Below are positions 30,477-39,036 of a stretch of DNA of 64,000 nt, in pieces. A program made the position numbers and the translations under genes. The notes under the pieces were generated by a model that was not told the origin of the DNA, searched no databases, and worked only from the letters and a program-made list of their open reading frames with translations. Source of the stretch: an uncultured Lachnospiraceae bacterium (lineage in GTDB: Bacteria > Bacillota > Clostridia > Lachnospirales > Lachnospiraceae); assembly GCA_902793995.1 (NCBI GenBank), contig CADBFP010000004.1:1-64000 (forward strand). Reading direction: 5' to 3'. Position 1 is the first letter of the stretch, and each line of letters opens with the position of its first letter.

Positions 30477-31406
30477 ATGGTAGACAGCAAAAAACAATGG
30501 AAGGCCTGGATTTATCTGGCACCGGCAATTGTGCTGCTGCTGGTTTTCACGGTTTGGCCGATTATCAACACTATCCGGATGGCGCTTTTGGACGGCTATA
30601 ACGGCATGGCAGCCATCGGCGGCAAGACCTTCGCCTTCGGGGTGGACAACTTCCGGGCGGTGGTGGAGTATAAAGGCTTCTTCACCTGCCTGCGGAATAC
30701 CATTCTGCTGTGCGTGATTACGGTGCCGATTTCCACCTTGCTGGCCCTTTTGGTTTCTGCGGCGCTGAACTCCATCAAGTTCCTGCAGAAGCCGCTGCAG
30801 ACCATCTTTTTCCTGCCCTATGTGACCAATGCCATCGCCATTGGCATGGTCTTTGCCGCCATGTTCAACATGGTGCGCACGGTGCGGGTGGTGCAGACCG
30901 CCGGCATTGTGAACAATGTGATCGAATTCTTCGGCGGCACCGCCGTCAACTGGATTAACGCCGGCTCCACTTACTGGGCCAATATGACGGTATTGATTAT
31001 TTACATTGTCTGGAACGCCCTGCCCTTTAAGATTCTGATTCTGCTGGGCGGCATGCAGAGCATCAACAAACAGTATTACGACGCCGCCAAGGTGGACGGC
31101 TCCTCCCGCAGCCGCATTCTCTGGCGCATTACCGTGCCTCTGCTTTCCCCCATGATTGCCTATGTGGTGATTACCGGCTTTATTGCCGGCTTTAAGGAAT
31201 ATACCAGCATCGTGGGTATTTTCGGGGAGAAGATGGGCCCCGCCAGCGATGCGGGCCGCCTGAATACCATGGTGGGTTATATTTACGATGCCCTGCCCAG
31301 CAACGACTACGGCCGGGCCAGCGCTGCGGCTCTGATCCTCTTCGGCATCATACTGATTGTCACCCTGATCAATCTGTATGTCAGCAAGAAGCAGGTCCAT
31401 TATTAA
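30477..31406 (+). CDS. Sugar ABC transporter permease (MalF type)
   Basis: The 309-residue protein has six predicted membrane helices and the E-A-A-like loop (Y-Y-D-A-A-K-V-D-G-S-S, followed by R-I-T-V-P-L) that docks onto the ATPase. It starts 3 bases after the ATPase stop. It pairs with the MalG-type permease encoded next. Confidence 0.9.
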   Translation: MVDSKKQWKAWIYLAPAIVLLLVFTVWPIINTIRMALLDGYNGMAAIGGKTFAFGVDNFRAVVEYKGFFTCLRNTILLCVITVPISTLLALLVSAALNSIKFLQKPLQTIFFLPYVTNAIAIGMVFAAMFNMVRTVRVVQTAGIVNNVIEFFGGTAVNWINAGSTYWANMTVLIIYIVWNALPFKILILLGGMQSINKQYYDAAKVDGSSRSRILWRITVPLLSPMIAYVVITGFIAGFKEYTSIVGIFGEKMGPASDAGRLNTMVGYIYDALPSNDYGRASAAALILFGIILIVTLINLYVSKKQVHY

Positions 31407-31416
31407 GGAGGCGGCC

Positions 31417-32304
31417 ATGGCAGAACGGATGATGAAAGAAAGAAATCTGCAAAGCGTCACGGCAAAAAGCCGTCTGGGAAACGGCGGCGCCAAGTTTCTG
31501 ACCTACCTCTTTTTGCTGGTGATGGCGGTAATCGTCCTTTTTCCTTTTTACTGGATGATTATTTCCTCTCTGAAGACTTTGACGGAATACCGCTTAAGCA
31601 AGCCCACCTTCTTCCCCCGGACGGTGATGTTCAGCAACTACGGGGAGGCCTTTACCACCGCCAGGCTGGGCCGGCTGTTCACCAATACCCTGATCGTGGG
31701 CGTGGTGTCCACCCTGCTGTCCCTGGTGATTACGGTGCTCTCAGCCTTCGCCTTTGCCCGGCTGGAGTTTAAGGGAAAAAACATCCTCTTCGCCGCCCTG
31801 CTGGCTACCATGATGATTCCCGGGGAACTGTTCACCATTACCAACTATGCCACGGTGAATACCTTCGGCTGGCTGAATACCTACACGGTGCTGATAGTGC
31901 CCTTCCTGGTCAGCGTGTTTTACATCTACCTGCTGCGCCAGAATTTCCTGCAGATTCCCAACGAGCTGTATCTGGCGGCCAAGGTGGACGGCACCTCCGA
32001 CTTAAAGTACCTTTGGACGGTGATGATTCCCCTGTCCCTGCCCACCCTCATCTCCATCACCATTTTGAAGATGATGGGGGCCTGGAACTCCTACATCTGG
32101 CCCCGGCTGGTGGCCAATGATGCGGCCCACCAGATGATTACAAACGGTCTGCGGAACGCCTTCAAGGACGCGGCCGGAGAACAGACCAATTACCCGGTGC
32201 AGATGGCGGCGGTGGCCCTGGTGTCCGCCCCCCTGTTCCTGGTGTATATCTTCCTGCGGAAGTATATCATGAAGGGCGTATCCCGCAGCGGGATCAAGGG
32301 GTAA
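31417..32304 (+). CDS. Sugar ABC transporter permease (MalG type)
   Basis: The start ATG 31417 is favoured by AAGGAGG 9 bases upstream and gives 295 residues. Six membrane helices and the docking loop L-A-A-K-V-D-G-T-S, followed by V-M-I-P-L-S-L-P, are present. With the 30477 product it should form the channel. A repeat-rich gap separates it from the binding-protein gene. Confidence 0.9.
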   Translation: MAERMMKERNLQSVTAKSRLGNGGAKFLTYLFLLVMAVIVLFPFYWMIISSLKTLTEYRLSKPTFFPRTVMFSNYGEAFTTARLGRLFTNTLIVGVVSTLLSLVITVLSAFAFARLEFKGKNILFAALLATMMIPGELFTITNYATVNTFGWLNTYTVLIVPFLVSVFYIYLLRQNFLQIPNELYLAAKVDGTSDLKYLWTVMIPLSLPTLISITILKMMGAWNSYIWPRLVANDAAHQMITNGLRNAFKDAAGEQTNYPVQMAAVALVSAPLFLVYIFLRKYIMKGVSRSGIKG

Positions 32305-32308
32305 GAAT

Positions 32309-32452
32309 CATGCGGGCGCATGAGGGCATGCGGGCGCATGAGGGCATGCGCCCCTACGAGGCAGATTGCAACGCAGTCCGTAGGGGTCGATCCCCAGATC
32401 GACCCGAAACACTTTCCACATTGTAGGGGCGAGCACTGAGAGTCCGCCTCCC
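32309..32452. repeat. Intergenic palindromic repeat cluster
   Basis: Two tandem copies of CATGCGGGCGCATGAGGG (32309-32344) lead into CCCCTACG (32351-32358) paired with CGTAGGGG (32379-32386), then GGGTCGATC paired with GATCGACCC (32384-32405), and another GTAGGGGCGA near 32423. The same architecture, with a related core, recurs at 60672-60745. It sits between the sugar permease and its binding protein. Confidence 0.75.
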
Positions 32453-32514
32453 AATCACAGTCAACACAGAAGAACTCTTCTGCGGCAATAAAAAAACAAA
32501 AAGGGAGAACAACA

Positions 32515-34038
32515 ATGAAGAAACTCACTGCACTGCTTCTCGCCGCCGCTATGGTACTGTCCCTGGCTGCCTGCGGCGGAGGCAACACCCCCACCACCAC
32601 CCAGGCGCCGGCCACCACCCAGGCGCCGGCCACTACGAAAGCGCCGGAGACCACCACGGCGGCCCAGCCGGGCACCACGGCTGCTCCGGCGGAAACGACT
32701 GCGGCCCCGGCTGACCCCGGCGTGCCCGGCACCACCGCCACCTATGACGGCAGCGAAGTGACCATCCGTTTCTATCACACCATGGGCACCAAGCTGGTAG
32801 AAGTGCTGGACCTCTACATCCAGGAGTTCAACAAGATCTACCCCAACATCCACGTGGAAACCACGGCCATCGGCAGCTATGACGATGTGCGGGACCAGAT
32901 CGGCACCGAGATTCCCGTGGGCAACCAGCCCAATATCGCTTACTGCTACCCGGACCATGTGGCTATGTACAACCTGGCCGGCGCGGTGCAGACCCTGGAT
33001 GCCTTCATCAACAGCAGCTCGGAAGTGACCCGGGCGGACGGCAGCAAGGAAGTGCTGGGCCTTACCGAAGAGCAGAAGGCCGACTTCATTGAAGGCTACT
33101 ACAATGAAGGCCGCCAGTTCGGCGATGGCTTAATGTACACCATGCCCTTCTCCAAATCCACGGAAGTGCTGTACTACAACAAGACCTTCTTCGAAGCCAA
33201 CGGCATCTCCGTGCCCAAGACCTGGGACGAGCTGAAGGAAGTCTGCGCCAAGATTATTGAGATCGACGAAAACGCCGTTCCCCTGGGCTATGATTCCGAG
33301 GCCAACTGGTTCATCACCATGACGGAACAGTACGGCTCTCCTTACACCAGCGCCACCGGGGATCACTATCTCTTTAACCACGAAACCAACCGGAACTTTG
33401 TGAAGATGTTCCACGACTGGTATCATGAAGGCTACCTGACCACCCAGACCCTGTACGGCGCCTTCACCTCCGGTCTGTTCACCTCCACGGACACCATTAA
33501 GAGCTATATGTCCATCGGCTCCTCCGCCGGCGCTGTGTATCAGCGGCCTGCCAAGGTAGACGACAAGTATCCTTTTGAGGTGGGCATTGCTTCCATCCCT
33601 CAGGTGGATCCGGCCAACCCCAAGGTGATTTCCCAGGGCCCCAGCGTATGCATTTTCAAGAAGGCTAACGAGCAGGAAACCCTGGCTGCCTGGCTCTTTG
33701 TGAAGTATCTCACCACCAGCGTGGATTTCCAGGCGGAGTTCTCCATGGCTTCCGGTTATGTGCCGGTGCTGAAGTCCGTGGCTACCAACCCCACCTATGC
33801 GGAGTTCATCGGCAAGGCTGACGGCGGCGACTTTGTATCTGCCCTGTCTGCCAAGGTTTGTCTGGAACAGGAAAATGCTTACTATACCTCCCCCGCCTTC
33901 AACGGTTCCTCCAAGGCCCGTGACCAGGTAGGCGCTTTGATGACCAAGTGTCTGGCGGACGAGTCTGCCGATATCGAAGCCTTTATCAAACAGGCCTTTG
34001 AAGATGCCATTGCGGAATGCATTTCCGCTAACCGCTAA
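32515..34038 (+). CDS. Sugar-binding lipoprotein of the ABC importer (family 1)
   Basis: The 507-residue protein has a lipoprotein signal (M-K-K-L-T-A-L-L-L... L-A-A-C, Cys near 20), a Thr/Pro/Ala tether with Q-A-P-A-T-T repeats (24-75), and a type 1 periplasmic-binding fold: V-T-I-R-F-Y-H-T-M-G, P-N-I-A-Y-C-Y-P-D-H, M-P-F-S-K-S-T-E-V-L-Y-Y-N-K, and W-D-E-L. The last motifs are typical of CUT1 solute-binding proteins. It probably captures the sugar and delivers it to the upstream permeases. GGGAG precedes the ATG. Confidence 0.92.
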   Translation: MKKLTALLLAAAMVLSLAACGGGNTPTTTQAPATTQAPATTKAPETTTAAQPGTTAAPAETTAAPADPGVPGTTATYDGSEVTIRFYHTMGTKLVEVLDLYIQEFNKIYPNIHVETTAIGSYDDVRDQIGTEIPVGNQPNIAYCYPDHVAMYNLAGAVQTLDAFINSSSEVTRADGSKEVLGLTEEQKADFIEGYYNEGRQFGDGLMYTMPFSKSTEVLYYNKTFFEANGISVPKTWDELKEVCAKIIEIDENAVPLGYDSEANWFITMTEQYGSPYTSATGDHYLFNHETNRNFVKMFHDWYHEGYLTTQTLYGAFTSGLFTSTDTIKSYMSIGSSAGAVYQRPAKVDDKYPFEVGIASIPQVDPANPKVISQGPSVCIFKKANEQETLAAWLFVKYLTTSVDFQAEFSMASGYVPVLKSVATNPTYAEFIGKADGGDFVSALSAKVCLEQENAYYTSPAFNGSSKARDQVGALMTKCLADESADIEAFIKQAFEDAIAECISANR

Positions 34039-34044
34039 TGCATT

Positions 34045-34076
34045 GTGTCATTCTGAGGCCGCAGGCCGAAGAATCC
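34045..34076. repeat. Truncated TCATTCTGAG-type palindromic repeat
   Basis: GTGTCATTCTGAG and GAAGAATC match the left arm of the full element at 60792-60896; the right arm is missing. It occupies most of the gap between the binding protein and the nuclease lipoprotein. Confidence 0.55.
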
Positions 34077-34105
34077 CATCACTTAGTAAGGAGACCCAGA
34101 GCCCT

Positions 34106-35533
34106 GTGCGCAGGATCCATCTGATAACCATATGCCTTTTCCTGATGACGGCCCTTTGTGCCTGCGGAGGAAGTACGCCTGCGGAGACGACTGTACCGGT
34201 TACCGCAGTAGATTCTTCGCTGCGCCCTTCGACAGGCCCTTCGACAGGCTCAGGGACCGTCTCAGGGACCGTCTCAGGGACCGATCTTCCCGAATCGGCG
34301 CCTTTTACCGACTATGCTGCCGGCCTGGTCCTGGACATGAATTCCGAGACCTTAAAGCAGGAGGTGACGGTCAAAACCTATGTGGACGGGGATACTACCC
34401 ACTTTCTGGTGCCGGAGAGCGTTTCGGAAAACGGCGTTCTCAAGGCCCGGTATCTGGCCATCAACACCCCGGAGAGCACGGGGAAAATAGAGGCCTATGG
34501 CAAAACTGCCGCCCTCTTTACCCGGGAGAAGCTGGAAAATGCCGCAGCCATCCTGATTGAATCGGACGACGGCAAATGGAATCCGGATTCCAACGGAGAG
34601 CGGATGCTGGTCTGGGTTTGGTATAAACCCGCCGCGGACAGCGCCTTTCGGAATCTGAATCTGGAGATTCTGCAAAACGGCCTGGCCCTGGCCAATTCCT
34701 CCGCCCAAAACCGCTACGGAGAGGCCTGCATGCAGGCCCTGGAGCAGGCCAGAAGCCTGAAGCTGGGCCTGTATTCCGGGGAAAAGGATCCCAATTTCCA
34801 CTACGGCGAGGCTCACGAGCTGACCCTCAGGGAAATCCGCCTCCACCCGGAGAAGTATGAAAGCCAGAAGGTGGCTTTCGAGGCAGTCATCACCCGTCAG
34901 ATAGACGGAACGGTCTATGTGGAGGAGTATGACCCGGAGCTGGATCTGTACTTCGGCATGGCGGTTTATCTGGGCCACGATTTATCCGGGGAGGGCCTGG
35001 CCATTATGAGCGTAGGCAACCGGGTGCGGATCGTCGGGACGCTCCAGTATTATGAAGCCGGAGAAAGCTGGCAGGTTTCCGGCCTGTCCTACCGGGCCAT
35101 GCGGCCCCAGGATCCGGGGAATATCCAAAAACTGGGAGAAGGCTACGCACCGGCCTATGTGCGGACGGATCCCCAAAGCTTTGTATCCCGCAAGGTGGAA
35201 GTGCCGGAGGAAAAGCAGGCCTATGACTATGGGTTTCTGACGGTGGATTCTACTCTGTCCATGGAAGGCCTTCTGGTGAAGGATGTGGCGTTTACCATGT
35301 CCAAGGATCTTTTTTCCGGCTTTGACGGCCTGATTCTCAGCTGTGAAAAGGAGGGGGCCTCGCTGCTGCTGATGCTTTCCCGGAAGGCGCTGGAATCCGG
35401 ATCGCTCACAGCCCAGGGAGAGGCATTCAAAGGGAAATGCCTGAATATCAAAGGACTGGTTGCCCCTCCCCGGGATATCTATCATCCCATCAAGATACTC
35501 TCCTTAAACGACATAGAGATTGTCGACCCGTAA
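34106..35533 (+). CDS. Lipoprotein with thermonuclease (SNase-like) domain
   Basis: The likely start is GTG 34106, downstream of AAGGAG, giving a signal ending in T-A-L-C-A-C. A low-complexity tether (S-T-G-P-S-T-G-S-G-T-V) follows; it is encoded by a copy of a palindromic genomic repeat. Residues about 85-240 form an SNase domain: V-D-G-D-T at the metal site, and catalytic residues in A-R-Y-L, T-P-E-S and G-E-R-M-L. The C-terminal ~240 residues are unknown, with OB-like strand patterns (G-N-R-V-R-I-V-G-T-L-Q-Y-Y). It may degrade external DNA or RNA for nutrition. An upstream in-frame extension from 33998 would overlap the previous gene and is unlikely. Confidence 0.8.
   Translation: MRRIHLITICLFLMTALCACGGSTPAETTVPVTAVDSSLRPSTGPSTGSGTVSGTVSGTDLPESAPFTDYAAGLVLDMNSETLKQEVTVKTYVDGDTTHFLVPESVSENGVLKARYLAINTPESTGKIEAYGKTAALFTREKLENAAAILIESDDGKWNPDSNGERMLVWVWYKPAADSAFRNLNLEILQNGLALANSSAQNRYGEACMQALEQARSLKLGLYSGEKDPNFHYGEAHELTLREIRLHPEKYESQKVAFEAVITRQIDGTVYVEEYDPELDLYFGMAVYLGHDLSGEGLAIMSVGNRVRIVGTLQYYEAGESWQVSGLSYRAMRPQDPGNIQKLGEGYAPAYVRTDPQSFVSRKVEVPEEKQAYDYGFLTVDSTLSMEGLLVKDVAFTMSKDLFSGFDGLILSCEKEGASLLLMLSRKALESGSLTAQGEAFKGKCLNIKGLVAPPRDIYHPIKILSLNDIEIVDP
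34225..34283 (+). repeat. Palindromic-repeat fragment inside the nuclease lipoprotein gene
   Basis: CCCTTCGACAGG occurs twice, then CTCAGGGACCGT occurs three times in tandem. CTTCGAC and GCTCAGG match the right arm of the 60792-60896 element. The frame is kept and encodes the Ser/Thr/Gly tether. Confidence 0.6.
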
Positions 35534-35559
35534 GGGCGGAGATAGAAAAGGAGATTATA

Positions 35560-37002
35560 ATGAAAAAAACTCTTGCATTCTTTTTAGCGCTGGTACTGTG
35601 CCTGGGCCTTTTGGCAGGCTGCGGCGGCACTACCACGCCCACCACTACCCAGGCCCCGGCCACCACTCAGGCGCCTGCCACTACGCCGGCCCCGGCCACT
35701 ACTCCGGCGGCTACGACTCCGGCCCCCACCACCCCGGCGGCCACCACCCCGGCTCCCACCACCGCGGAGCCCCAGCCCTTAGCCAAGCGGGTAACGGAGT
35801 ATCTCTTTACCCTCTACGGCAAGATGGCGGCCCCCACCCCGGAAGATTATGTGATGCCCGCCAGCCTGACCATTGACGGCAACAAGATTGACATTGCCTG
35901 GGAAGTGGAGCATGATTCCGAAAGCGCGGAAGCCATCGTTCTGGCTCAGGAAGACAATGTAATCCGGGTAAACGTGGATGAAGAAACCCCTGAGGAAGTG
36001 CATTACACTTTAAAAGCCAATGTGTCTTACGACGGCGTAGAGGATTCCGTGTCCTTTGAACATGTGATTCCCGCTGCCTCCAGCGACCTGTCCGTAGCGG
36101 AAACCGTGGCCCGTCTGTATGCCCTGGAGCCCGGTCAGACCCTGCCCGGCACCCATGTGATGCGGGGCACCATTACGGAAATCCCCACGGAATACAGTGC
36201 CGATTATGACAACATCACCGTGAATCTGCTGGTGACCGACGAAGATCATATCGTCCAGTGCTACCGCTTAAAAGGCGGCAAGGACCTGGCAGTGGGAGAT
36301 GAAATCACCGTGATGGGCGCCTTAAAGCGCTACAACGATACCTTCGAATTCGATGCCGGCGCCGTGTACAGCAAGGAAGCCAGCGTGGAAGAGATGAAGC
36401 AGCTGCTGGTGCTGGATAAGCTGTATGCCTTAGAGCCCGGGGATTCCTTAAAGGGCACCTATGTGCTGCGGGGAGAAATCACGGAAATCGTGTCTCCTTA
36501 CAGCGCGGACTACGGCAATATCACCGTGAATATCAAGGTGATGGACGACGAAGAGCGCCTGGTGCAGTGCTACCGCTTAACCGACGGGAAGGACCTGGCG
36601 GTAGGGGATGTGATTACCGTGGTAGGCGCCCTGAAGCGCTACAACGATACCTTTGAGTTTGATGCCGGCTGCATTTATTCCAAGGAAATCACCCTGGAGC
36701 AGGTGAAGGCAGGCTTCGTGATTGCCCAGCTCTACGCCCTGAATCCCGGCGAGTCCTTAAAGGGCCTTTACACCATGACCGGCGAGATTACGGAAATCGT
36801 ATCCGCTTACAGTGCGGACTATGGCAATATCTCCGTGAACCTGCTGATTACGGATGAGGAGCATATTGTGCAGTGCTACCGGCTGACCGGCGGCGAGGAT
36901 CTGAAGGTGGGCGATGTGATTACCGTAACCGGTAACCTTAAGCGCTACAATGACACCTTTGAATTCGATGCCGGCTGCACCTATGTGAAAGTAGAAGAGT
37001 AA
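35560..37002 (+). CDS. Lipoprotein with three OB-like repeats
   Basis: The start ATG 35560 follows AAAAGGAG and yields 480 residues. The signal ends G-L-L-A-G-C; a Thr/Pro/Ala tether very like that of the 32515 binding protein follows. After a beta domain (about 85-180) come three ~100-residue repeats, each with L-Y-A-L-x-P-G, I-T-E-I, Y-S-A-D-Y, Q-C-Y-R-L, V-G-D and L-K-R-Y-N-D-T-F-E-F-D-A-G. The repeats look like OB-fold (tRNA-anti-like) modules and may bind a polymer at the cell surface. The repeats are close in sequence, so the duplication is recent or homogenised. Confidence 0.85.
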   Translation: MKKTLAFFLALVLCLGLLAGCGGTTTPTTTQAPATTQAPATTPAPATTPAATTPAPTTPAATTPAPTTAEPQPLAKRVTEYLFTLYGKMAAPTPEDYVMPASLTIDGNKIDIAWEVEHDSESAEAIVLAQEDNVIRVNVDEETPEEVHYTLKANVSYDGVEDSVSFEHVIPAASSDLSVAETVARLYALEPGQTLPGTHVMRGTITEIPTEYSADYDNITVNLLVTDEDHIVQCYRLKGGKDLAVGDEITVMGALKRYNDTFEFDAGAVYSKEASVEEMKQLLVLDKLYALEPGDSLKGTYVLRGEITEIVSPYSADYGNITVNIKVMDDEERLVQCYRLTDGKDLAVGDVITVVGALKRYNDTFEFDAGCIYSKEITLEQVKAGFVIAQLYALNPGESLKGLYTMTGEITEIVSAYSADYGNISVNLLITDEEHIVQCYRLTGGEDLKVGDVITVTGNLKRYNDTFEFDAGCTYVKVEE

Positions 37003-37011
37003 GAGCGTACG

Positions 37012-37054
37012 AAAAGGGACAGGGGGACGGAAAGAACCGTCCCCCTGTTCCTTT
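37012..37054 (+). terminator. Long perfect hairpin terminator
   Basis: AAAGGGACAGGGGGACGG and CCGTCCCCCTGTTCCTTT pair around a 6-base loop, with one mismatch at most, and end in a short T-run. It is flanked by A on the left, so it can work both ways. It ends the lipoprotein cluster. Confidence 0.75.
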
Positions 37055-37077
37055 ACAGGAAGGAATTGCCTTAGCAC

Positions 37078-39033
37078 ATGAATGCGACCACCCGATTGTT
37101 CCGGAAACCCATTACCACCACGATGTGGTTTTTTCTTTGCGCAACGGTCAGCGCTTTTTTATTGGCGGGGCTGTGCCTTTGGATTTCCACCTCTCGGCTG
37201 GCAAAGAAGCTGGATGCATCCCACACTGCCATTGCCGTGCGGACGGATGAGCCCATGACGGGAGAGGTGCGCCGTTTTACCCAGGCGGATAAGGCCTATC
37301 TGGAGTCCATGGAGGAAGTGAAAGCGGTGCGCAGCCATACCATCAGCGCTGCCGCATCCCCCTCCTTTTCACCCCTGGTGGAGATTGACCGCTTCCAGAG
37401 TTTCAGGTCCAAGGGAACTCCCCTGCCCTATTGCCACGGGACCCTTATGGGCCAGGTCCAGGACCGGTATATTTCCCAGGACATGCTCTATGTCTATTTT
37501 GACGGTTTTTCTTTGCTGATGGGGGAAGAATATGTCCGGGGCGAGGTGGAAAAGGCGCTGAATTATCAAGGATATTTCACCCTGGCCATCCATCTGGGGG
37601 GCGGAGAGGACGCCAAAGACTATTTTCAGACCGGGGATGTGTGCATCGTCAATGGCTATCTGGATCCGGGGATCCAGTATAGCTGGCATATGGTGAATCA
37701 CAACCAAACCTGGGGGCATCATGTGCTTTTCGGAGGCTTTGCCTTGCAGGAAGGGGAGATATTGAAAGGATATCCGCCGCATTTTGAGAACCAGCCGGAG
37801 GAAGCGGTCTTTGCCGAAGCCTACGCCTTTCCTTTGGCCCAGCGTTTAGGCGGCTGGGAGTTATGGGAGAAATATCAAAGCAAGGAAGAACTGGGGCAGC
37901 TGGGGAGAGAAGCCTTGGCAGGGGAAATCTGGAAGGATTACCTGGCTGCCTGGGAAAAGCAGCAGCATAGTCTGCCGGTGGTGGGCACGGAGCGCCTGGA
38001 AACGGTATATTCCTTTTTGACCAACCGGGCCTCCATCATAGAGGGGCGCAGCTTCACGGAAGAGGAATATGCCTCCGGCGCCCGGGTGCTGATTCTTTCG
38101 GAAAAGATGGCTGCCAGGCAGAATCTCAAAGTGGGAGATAAGCTGACGCTGCAGCAGTATCATCCCCTTTACGGGGATCCCGGCGGCATTGGTTTTTCGG
38201 TCAGATTCTCTCCCGGACATCCTAAAAACAATCCGGCGGTGGACCTGCTGCGGCTTAATCAAAGCTATGAGCAGGAGGAGGAATTCACCCTGGTCGGCAT
38301 TTACTCCCTAAGCGGGGAATGGGGCTTCGGTACCTATGATTTCACCCCCAACACGGTTTTTATGCCCCGGAAGGCCCAGATAGCCGGAGCGATAGGCGAG
38401 ATTCCTCCGGAAGAAGAGGCTAAGGAAGATATTTACGGCATAGAAATCTCCGTCGAGCTGAAAAACGGGCTGGTGAACGATTTCATGCTGAAAATGGATA
38501 GGAGTCCCTACGCAGGGCAGTTTTATGCCTTTGATCAGGGCTATGAGGAGGTGCAGAAGGGCATCAACAGCATGGCGGAGTCCATGCAGCGGCTGTTTCT
38601 TTTGTCCGTCGCCGCTTTTGTTATATTCCTGCTGCTTTATCTTCTGATGTTTCAGGGGGCGGAGAAAAAGACCCTGGGAACCCTGCGTTCCCTGGGGAAT
38701 TCCCCCGCCCGGACCGGGGCATACCTTTTTGGCGGCGGCTTTATCATTGCTGCCGGGGGCGTTTTAATCGCTACTCTGGCAGGCGGTCTGATTATGCGCC
38801 GGGTACAGGAAAAAATCCTGGCGGATGCGCTGGCGGGCATTGACACAACTGCCAGGGGGCACAGCCTGGTGCTGGGAGAGGAGGCCCTGGCCCGTATGGT
38901 CCGGGAGACAGGGATAGAGCCCAAAACCCTGATGCTTCTGGGGGCGGCGGAGCTGGTACTGATTGCCCTTTTGCTGGCCTTCCATGCCTGGCAAATGGCC
39001 CGCCGGAACCCCCGGCGGTTGATGGAGGGATAA
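37078..39033 (+). CDS. FtsX-like ABC transporter permease (large)
   Basis: The 651-residue protein has one N-terminal membrane helix (about 15-40), a large extracytoplasmic region (about 45-500) and three C-terminal helices (about 512-535, 557-580, 618-640). L-G-T-L-R-S-L-G-N-S-P-A-R in the cytoplasmic loop is the FtsX/MacB coupling motif. The second permease gene begins 3 bases downstream. No ATPase gene is adjacent, so an ATPase from elsewhere must serve them, if they transport. Confidence 0.85.
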   Translation: MNATTRLFRKPITTTMWFFLCATVSAFLLAGLCLWISTSRLAKKLDASHTAIAVRTDEPMTGEVRRFTQADKAYLESMEEVKAVRSHTISAAASPSFSPLVEIDRFQSFRSKGTPLPYCHGTLMGQVQDRYISQDMLYVYFDGFSLLMGEEYVRGEVEKALNYQGYFTLAIHLGGGEDAKDYFQTGDVCIVNGYLDPGIQYSWHMVNHNQTWGHHVLFGGFALQEGEILKGYPPHFENQPEEAVFAEAYAFPLAQRLGGWELWEKYQSKEELGQLGREALAGEIWKDYLAAWEKQQHSLPVVGTERLETVYSFLTNRASIIEGRSFTEEEYASGARVLILSEKMAARQNLKVGDKLTLQQYHPLYGDPGGIGFSVRFSPGHPKNNPAVDLLRLNQSYEQEEEFTLVGIYSLSGEWGFGTYDFTPNTVFMPRKAQIAGAIGEIPPEEEAKEDIYGIEISVELKNGLVNDFMLKMDRSPYAGQFYAFDQGYEEVQKGINSMAESMQRLFLLSVAAFVIFLLLYLLMFQGAEKKTLGTLRSLGNSPARTGAYLFGGGFIIAAGGVLIATLAGGLIMRRVQEKILADALAGIDTTARGHSLVLGEEALARMVRETGIEPKTLMLLGAAELVLIALLLAFHAWQMARRNPRRLMEG

Positions 39034-39036
39034 GGG

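Noticed and set aside
30273..31493. 406-codon minus-strand frame opposite the sugar permease genes
   Set aside because: It is antisense to well-conserved ABC genes in G+C-rich DNA, is rich in His/Gly as expected for a shadow frame, and matches no family.
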